From contig JAEYTA010000081.1 in NCBI GenBank assembly GCA_023434265.1, positions 1-9,945 on the forward strand: a stretch of 9,945 bases of DNA. The letters are read 5' to 3'. Positions 5,481 to 9,945 of this stretch are shown here, one piece after another. The stretch comes from Pseudomonadota bacterium (GTDB lineage Bacteria; Pseudomonadota; Alphaproteobacteria; Caulobacterales; Caulobacteraceae). The stretch's first letter is position 1. Each line of letters begins with the position of its first letter. Position numbers and translations under genes: made by a program. A model generated the notes under the pieces. It made no database searches and was not told the origin of the DNA. It saw nothing but the letters and a program-made list of their open reading frames with translations.

Positions 5481-8069
5481 ATGAACCTCGTCGTCGTCGA
5501 GAGCCCCGCCAAGGCCAAGACCATCAATAAATATCTGGGCCCGGACTACACCGTCCTGGCGTCCTACGGCCACGTCCGAGACCTGCCCTCGAAGGACGGC
5601 TCGGTCGCGCCCGACGACGATTTCGCCATGAGCTGGGAGGTCGACGCCAAGGCCTCCAAGCGCCTCAGCGAGATCGCAGAGGCGGCGAAGAAGTCGGACC
5701 GCGTCATCCTCGCCACCGACCCGGATCGCGAGGGCGAGGCGATCAGCTGGCACGTGCTGGAGGTGCTGCAGAAGAAAAAGGCGCTGAAGGACAAGGAGGT
5801 CCAGCGGGTCACCTTCAACGCCATCACCAAGGGCGCCGTGCTGGAGGCGATGGCGGCGCCGCGGCAGCTCGACATGGAGCTGGTCGAGGCCTACCTGGCC
5901 CGCCGGGCGCTGGACTATCTGGTCGGCTTCACCCTGTCGCCGGTGCTGTGGCGCAAGCTGCCCGGCGCGCGCTCGGCGGGACGGGTGCAGTCGGTGGCGC
6001 TGCGCATCGTGGTCGACCGCGAACTGGAGATCGAGGGCTTCCGGCCGCAGGAATACTGGTCGGTCGAGGCCGATCTGGTCGCCGACGGCCCGCCCTTCAC
6101 CGCCCGGCTGGTGAAGCACGCCGGCAAGCGGGTGCAGCGGCTGGACATCGTTTCGGAGGAGATGGCCAGCGCGGCGCGCGCCGCGATCCATGGCGGCCAA
6201 TTCACCATCCGCTCGATCGAGAAGAAACCGGTCAAGCGCTCGCCCGCCCCGCCCTTCACCACCTCGACCCTTCAGCAGGAGGCGGCGCGCAAGCTGGGCT
6301 TCACCGCCCAGCGCACCATGCAGGCCGCGCAGAAGCTGTACGAGGGCGTCGACGAGACCGGCGGCCTGATCACCTACATGCGGACCGACGGCGTGTCGGT
6401 CAGCCCCGAGGGCATCGCCCAGGCGCGCGAGGTGATCGGCGACCGCTTCGGCCCCGCCTACCTTCCGTCGGAGCCGCGCTACTACAAGGCCAAGGCCAAG
6501 AACGCCCAGGAGGCGCACGAGGCGATCCGGCCGACCAACATCGCCCGCACGCCGGATTCCCTGCGCCTCGAGCCCGACCTGCAGCGGCTCTACGAGCTGA
6601 TCTGGAAGCGTATGGTCGCCAGCCAGATGGAGAGCGCCCGGCTGGACCGGACCACGGTCGAGATCGACAGCGCCGACGGCCAGACCGGCCTGCGCGCGAC
6701 CGGCCAGGTGGTGGCCTTCGACGGCTTCATCGCCGCCTACGAGGAAGGGCGCGACGACCGCCCGAAGTCGGACGAGGACGAGGACGACTCGACCCGCCTG
6801 CCGGCGCTGAAGGAAGGCGCAACGGCGAAGGTGGAGGCGATCCGCACCGATCAGCATTTCACCGAGCCGCCGCCGCGCTTCTCGGAGGCCACCCTGGTCA
6901 AGAAGCTGGAGGAGCTGGGCATCGGGCGGCCGTCGACCTACGCCTCGATCCTGACCACCCTGCGCGACCGCGGCTATGTCCGCATGGACAAGAACAGGTT
7001 CATCCCGGAGGACACCGGGCGGCTGGTGACGGCCTTCCTCGAGCAGTTCTTCGGCCAGTGGGTCGAGTATGACTTCACCGCCGATCTCGAGACGCGGCTG
7101 GACGAGGTGTCGGCCGGAGACCTCGACTGGAAGGTGCTGCTGCGCGACTTCTGGGGCCAGTTGAAGCCGGCGACGGACCAGGTCACCGCCCTGCAGGGCG
7201 TCATCGACAAGCTGGACGAGGCCATCGGCCCGTTCCTGTTCCCGCCCAAGGCCGATGGCTCGGACCCGCGCACCTGCCCGGTCTGCGGCACGGGCCGGCT
7301 GCACCTGAAGGCCAGCTTCAAGATGAAGTCGACCTTCATCGGCTGCTCGAACTATCCGGAGTGCAAGTACACGCGCGGCTTCGGCGCGGGCGCCAACGAC
7401 GGCGAGGCGACCGGCGACCGCGAGCTGGGGGTCGATCCGGCCACCGGCCAGCCGGTGTCGCTGAAGATTGGCCGCTTCGGCCCCTATGTCGAAACCGCCG
7501 GCGACGGCGACAAGCCGAAGCGGTCGTCCCTGCCCAAGGGCTGGTCGGCCGCGACGCTGGAGCTGGAACAGGCGCTGCGCCTGCTCGCCCTGCCGCGCGA
7601 GGTCGGCCTGCACCCGGAGGACGGCAAGCCGATCACCGCCGGCCTCGGCCGCTACGGCCCCTTCGTGCAGCACGCCGGGACCTACGCCAATGTGTCTGAC
7701 ATCGATGAGGTTTTCGACATCGGGCTGAACCGGGCCGTGACCCTTCTGGCCGAGAAGCGGGCGGGCCGGGCCGGGCGCGGCTCGGCGGTCGCGCCGCTGA
7801 AGGAGCTGGGGGCGCATCCGGACAACGGCGAGGCCGTGCAGGTCATGGCCGGCCGCTTCGGCCCCTATGTGAAGTGGGGCAAGGTCAACGCCACCCTGCC
7901 GAAGGGCACCGCGCCCGAGGAGATGACGCTGGAGGCGGCCCTGCCGCTATTGGCGGCCAAGGCGGGCGCGCCGGCCAAGGGGAAGAAGGCTCCGGCGAAG
8001 AAGGCCGCTCCCAAGGCGGCGACGAAGAAGCCGGCCGCGAAGAAGGCGGCGGCCAGGAAGAAGGCCTAG
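5481..8069 (+). CDS. topA: DNA topoisomerase I (type IA), TopA
   Basis: TopA relaxes negative supercoils by cutting one strand through a 5'-phosphotyrosine. The 862-residue protein starts with the Toprim domain (about 1-115), with E7 in VVVESPAKAK and the acidic cluster D80-P-D82-REGE86. The active-site tyrosine is Y299 in GLITYMRTDGV (295-305). Other core motifs are PGARSAGRVQSVALR (161-175), QEAHEAIRPT (343-352) and LEELGIGRPSTYA (476-488). The C-terminus has one four-cysteine zinc finger (C599, C602, C622, C628) then three cysteine-free repeats containing GRFGPYV or GRYGPFV (664-670, 723-729, 791-797), and ends in a Lys/Ala-rich tail (831-862) resembling histone H1 tails. E. coli TopA has three zinc fingers, so this is the different C-terminal layout common in alphaproteobacteria. 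ATG 5481 is fixed by the conserved N-terminus; the ribosome-binding site GAAAGG (5464-5469) is weak and distant. Confidence 0.98.
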   Translation: MNLVVVESPAKAKTINKYLGPDYTVLASYGHVRDLPSKDGSVAPDDDFAMSWEVDAKASKRLSEIAEAAKKSDRVILATDPDREGEAISWHVLEVLQKKKALKDKEVQRVTFNAITKGAVLEAMAAPRQLDMELVEAYLARRALDYLVGFTLSPVLWRKLPGARSAGRVQSVALRIVVDRELEIEGFRPQEYWSVEADLVADGPPFTARLVKHAGKRVQRLDIVSEEMASAARAAIHGGQFTIRSIEKKPVKRSPAPPFTTSTLQQEAARKLGFTAQRTMQAAQKLYEGVDETGGLITYMRTDGVSVSPEGIAQAREVIGDRFGPAYLPSEPRYYKAKAKNAQEAHEAIRPTNIARTPDSLRLEPDLQRLYELIWKRMVASQMESARLDRTTVEIDSADGQTGLRATGQVVAFDGFIAAYEEGRDDRPKSDEDEDDSTRLPALKEGATAKVEAIRTDQHFTEPPPRFSEATLVKKLEELGIGRPSTYASILTTLRDRGYVRMDKNRFIPEDTGRLVTAFLEQFFGQWVEYDFTADLETRLDEVSAGDLDWKVLLRDFWGQLKPATDQVTALQGVIDKLDEAIGPFLFPPKADGSDPRTCPVCGTGRLHLKASFKMKSTFIGCSNYPECKYTRGFGAGANDGEATGDRELGVDPATGQPVSLKIGRFGPYVETAGDGDKPKRSSLPKGWSAATLELEQALRLLALPREVGLHPEDGKPITAGLGRYGPFVQHAGTYANVSDIDEVFDIGLNRAVTLLAEKRAGRAGRGSAVAPLKELGAHPDNGEAVQVMAGRFGPYVKWGKVNATLPKGTAPEEMTLEAALPLLAAKAGAPAKGKKAPAKKAAPKAATKKPAAKKAAARKKA

Positions 8070-8485
8070 CGCTTCAGCAGATGGTCGCGCGCGGCGTTGA
8101 GGCGCGCGGCCAGACCCTGCGTGCCCCCTTGGTCCGGGTGGGCGCGGGCCATCAGCCGCTTCCAGGCGGTGTTGATCTCCGCCGGCGTCGCCGCCGCGGA
8201 CACGCCGAGCAGCGACCGCGCCTCGGCGTCGGTCATGCCTTCGGCGCGGGGGGCGACGGCGCGCTGGCGCGAGGCGATCAGGAACCACAGGCCCGCGCCG
8301 GCCAGACCGGACGCGGCGAGCCAGGCCCCACGCGATCCGGCCAGCACAGCGCCGGCAAGCAGCACGGCGCCCAGCAGGGTGGCGGCGACTCGCCAGTGTC
8401 CGCGGCCGGGACGCTCGCCCTGACGGCCCAGCCGGACCAGGGCCCAGACGGCGATCGCCGCCAGGACCAGCCAGAGGAAACTCAC
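8066..8485 (-). CDS. membrane-anchored J-domain protein (DnaJ-like, Tim14/Pam18-type)
   Basis: This 139-residue protein probably recruits and stimulates DnaK at the membrane. Hydrophobic segments lie near residues 3-19, 33-50 and 54-71. A short C-terminal J domain follows (about 85-139), with helix II PAEINTAWKRLMARAHPD (101-118), the HPD motif at 116-118, the QGG that follows it, and LAARLNAARDHLL (125-137). Having the J domain at the very C-terminus after membrane segments, without Gly/Phe or zinc domains, is the class III, Tim14-like layout. The start is GTG at 8485, four bases after the mipZ stop, so it is in the mipZ operon. Its stop shares the palindrome CTAG (8066-8069) with the topA stop. 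The client is not predictable. Confidence 0.88.
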   Translation of the reverse strand: MSFLWLVLAAIAVWALVRLGRQGERPGRGHWRVAATLLGAVLLAGAVLAGSRGAWLAASGLAGAGLWFLIASRQRAVAPRAEGMTDAEARSLLGVSAAATPAEINTAWKRLMARAHPDQGGTQGLAARLNAARDHLLKR

Positions 8486-8489
8486 CCGA

Positions 8490-9329
8490 TCAGGCCGCCG
8501 CGTCGAGCGGCGCGTCCAGCTGGCCGCCGTCGAGGCCGAGCGCCAGCATCAGGCTGCGCAGTTCCTGGCGGGCGGCGACGTGGGCGAGCGACACCGCCAC
8601 CGGACGGACGTCGTTGGACAGATCGGCCACGGTCAGGCCGAAGGGGAACAGCTCGCGGTAGATGACGCGGTCGCGCAGGCCCGGACCCATGCGGAAGCCG
8701 ACCCGGCGGGCCAGCTTCTCCATCCGTTCCTCGAGGCGCTGGCGATTGCGGGCGGCGGCGACGGCGAGGCGGTTGGTGACCACGATCCAGTCGATCGTCG
8801 CCTGCCGTCCCTGGGTGATCGCCCTGTGCTTGCGCGCCTCCCAGACGCTCTCGGAATAGATCGACGGCTTCTGCAGCTCGAGGGTCACCGGGTCGACCTG
8901 GCCGAGCAGGTCGAAGTCGACAAAGCTGTCGTTCATCGGGGTGACGATCTGGTCGGCGAGGCCGTGGGCGGCGCGCGACAGCACGGTGTCGCCGCCCGGG
9001 GTGTCGATGAGGATGAAGTCGGCCGAGCGCCGCGCTTCGGCGAAGGCGGCCTCGAAGCGGGCCAGCTGCTCGCCCTCGTCGGCGCGCGCCAGGGCCTTGC
9101 CGTCGCCCATGTCCGGCTCGACGGGCATGGGCAGAACCTGGCCGTTGCCGGCGGTCCAGACGGCGCGGTTGGCGAAGAAGCGCGACATCGAGCGCTGTCG
9201 CAGGTCGAGGTCGATGATGGCGACGCGCTTGCCGGCGTGCAGCAGGCCGGCGACGATGTGGATGGCGAGCGTCGACTTGCCCGCCCCGCCCTTCTCGTTG
9301 CCGACGACGATGACCACAGGGTCAGCCAT
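8490..9329 (-). CDS. mipZ: division-site positioning ATPase MipZ
   Basis: MipZ is a ParA/MinD-superfamily ATPase which, in Caulobacter, binds ParB near the poles, forms a DNA-bound dimer gradient, and inhibits FtsZ polymerisation away from midcell. From ATG 9329 the protein is 279 residues, close to Caulobacter MipZ. It begins ADPVVIVVGNEKGGAGKST, with the deviant Walker A K13-GGAGK18-ST. Switch I is IIDLDLRQRS (38-47) with D40 and D42, and Walker B is FILIDTPGG (105-113). The internal segment PSIYSESVWEARKHRA (155-170) and a basic helix NRLAVAAARNRQRLEER (186-202), in the surface region that binds DNA in the family, also fit MipZ rather than ParA or MinD. The frame continues upstream to ATG 9374, adding 15 residues, but ATG 9329 fits the conserved N-terminus and has AGGA ten bases before it (9343-9340). 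It is followed closely by the J-domain gene. Confidence 0.95.
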   Translation of the reverse strand: MADPVVIVVGNEKGGAGKSTLAIHIVAGLLHAGKRVAIIDLDLRQRSMSRFFANRAVWTAGNGQVLPMPVEPDMGDGKALARADEGEQLARFEAAFAEARRSADFILIDTPGGDTVLSRAAHGLADQIVTPMNDSFVDFDLLGQVDPVTLELQKPSIYSESVWEARKHRAITQGRQATIDWIVVTNRLAVAAARNRQRLEERMEKLARRVGFRMGPGLRDRVIYRELFPFGLTVADLSNDVRPVAVSLAHVAARQELRSLMLALGLDGGQLDAPLDAAA

Positions 9330-9382
9330 GGTTGTGGAATCCTGAAGCGACCGCCGACTCGAACCCGCGGTCATGGGATCAC

Positions 9383-9411
9383 AAGGTCGCCGTCGGCGGG
9401 GGCGGCGTCAA
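9383..9411 (-). promoter_or_regulatory. possible mipZ promoter
   Basis: On the minus strand TTGACG (9411-9406), extended to TTGACGC, matches the Caulobacter housekeeping -35 consensus TTGACGS as I recall it. With a 17-base spacer the -10 position is GACCTT (9388-9383), a weak match. Transcription would start near 9375 and give a leader of about 45 bases to ATG 9329; notably, this is also next to the alternative ATG at 9374. The remainder of this 116-base gap holds a perfect 8-base tandem duplication of CGCGGCGA (9412-9419 and 9420-9427) and no clear terminator for the SPOR gene. Confidence 0.3.
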
Positions 9412-9445
9412 CGCGGCGACGCGGCGAAGCTGTGAATTGGCCGGC

Positions 9446-9945
9446 CTACGCGGCGCGGCGGCACCACGGGTCGTCGACGCCGGCGGCGGCGCACAGGGCG
9501 GCGGCGCCGGCGGCGGGGGCCGGTGTCTTGAGGCGGACCAGCCGGCGGCCGTTCACCTCGACCGGCTCCAGCACCGGCGACAGGCCTTCGAGGGCGGACG
9601 CGGCGGTCCCGGCCTTCAGCCGGCTCCAGGCGGCGCGGGCGGCGGCCTCGCTGGAATAGGCGCCGAGCTGGACCAGCGGGCGGTCGACCTCGACGCTGCG
9701 AAGCGCCGGCCGGAGCGGGGCCTGCCGGGCAGCCCGGTCGACGCGGGCACGGACCTGGGTCACGACGCCATCCACCGCGGCCGGCGCGGCCGCGGCAGCG
9801 GCCTGGGCGCCCGCCGTCCGGACCACCCCGCCGAGACCGCCGTCGCGGGCGTCCCACAGGGCGTGCGGATCCAGGACCTCGACCCGCAGGGCGGGCCGCA
9901 GACCGCGAGCGGCGGCCGCCGGGTCGGAAATGGCGGCGGAGCGGG
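9446..9945 (-). CDS. SPOR-domain protein, C-terminal part (5' end beyond window)
   Basis: The frame ending with TAG at 9448-9446 is open without stop up to the window edge, so at least 165 residues are coded here and the start lies outside; the GTG at 9826 is an internal codon, not a convincing start. Visible residues about 87-160 form a SPOR (peptidoglycan-binding) domain: RPLVQLGAYSSEAAARAAWSRL, then a central loop, PVEVNGRRLVRLKT and a closing ALCAAAGVDDPWC. Two cysteines near the end (visible residues 151 and 161) may form a disulfide. The preceding stretch is Ala/Arg/Val-rich and looks like a linker, with RVEVLDPHALWDARDGG near the window edge. SPOR domains bind denuded septal glycan strands; proteins of this type include division factors, lytic transglycosylases and D-Ala-D-Ala carboxypeptidases, and the missing N-terminus would decide which. 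It is in the same direction as mipZ but 116 bases upstream. Confidence 0.8.
   Translation of the reverse strand, partial: RSAAISDPAAAARGLRPALRVEVLDPHALWDARDGGLGGVVRTAGAQAAAAAAPAAVDGVVTQVRARVDRAARQAPLRPALRSVEVDRPLVQLGAYSSEAAARAAWSRLKAGTAASALEGLSPVLEPVEVNGRRLVRLKTPAPAAGAAALCAAAGVDDPWCRRAA

Noticed and set aside
5349..7817. 822-codon open frame on the minus strand opposite dprA and topA
   Set aside because: It mirrors the strongly conserved TopA and DprA frames, has Arg/Gly/Ala/Leu/His-rich composition with no recognisable domain, and is expected in high-GC DNA.
9412..9427. Tandem CGCGGCGA repeat upstream of mipZ as a regulator-binding site
   Set aside because: Only two short GC-rich units, not matching any binding motif I know, such as CtrA, DnaA or parS; likely chance in this composition.
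8580..9659. 359-codon plus-strand open frame across mipZ and the SPOR gene
   Set aside because: It runs through the conserved MipZ coding sequence and the intergenic gap on the opposite strand; no domain is seen.

Overview
This window is high-GC bacterial chromosome, almost entirely coding, with GTG starts and chained 4-base gene overlaps. MipZ, the FtsZ-positioning ATPase of alphaproteobacteria that lack MinCD, together with the order pyrB - dihydroorotase-like gene - plsY - dprA - topA, points to an alphaproteobacterium, most likely in the Caulobacterales (Caulobacter, Phenylobacterium or Brevundimonas type). I cannot fix the genus. It is mainly a housekeeping region and I do not see a defence system, prophage, insertion sequence, CRISPR array, rRNA or tRNA.

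Layout, plus strand: the last 14 codons of a gene that is probably ruvX/yqgF (1-42); an AEC-family membrane transporter (39-959); pyrB, the aspartate carbamoyltransferase catalytic chain (1009-2043); a dihydroorotase homologue that has lost its metal-binding and catalytic residues, i.e. a PyrC'-type pseudoenzyme (2040-3326); a small membrane protein of unknown function (3323-3580); plsY (3672-4322); dprA (4319-5401); topA (5481-8069). Minus strand, converging on topA: a membrane-anchored J-domain protein (8066-8485), mipZ (8490-9329) and, separated by 116 bases, the C-terminal part of a SPOR-domain protein that runs off the window (9446-9945).

How they work together: pyrB and pyrC' overlap by ATGA and very likely make the two chains of one aspartate transcarbamoylase complex, as in Pseudomonas; the active dihydroorotase must be elsewhere. 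PlsY makes lysophosphatidic acid for phospholipids, DprA loads RecA on single-stranded DNA, and TopA relaxes negative supercoils. On the other strand MipZ places the division site and the SPOR protein probably acts in the envelope, so this side has a division and cell-wall flavour.

The most distinctive feature is at the pyrB-pyrC' junction. A two-hairpin palindromic element, resembling interspersed REP-like repeats, lies inside the 3' end of pyrB. It encodes most of a non-conserved tail of about 24 residues on PyrB, and its last arm is also the Shine-Dalgarno sequence of pyrC'. This could couple translation of the two subunits. Gaps between genes are all under 120 bases; promoter calls within them are weak.
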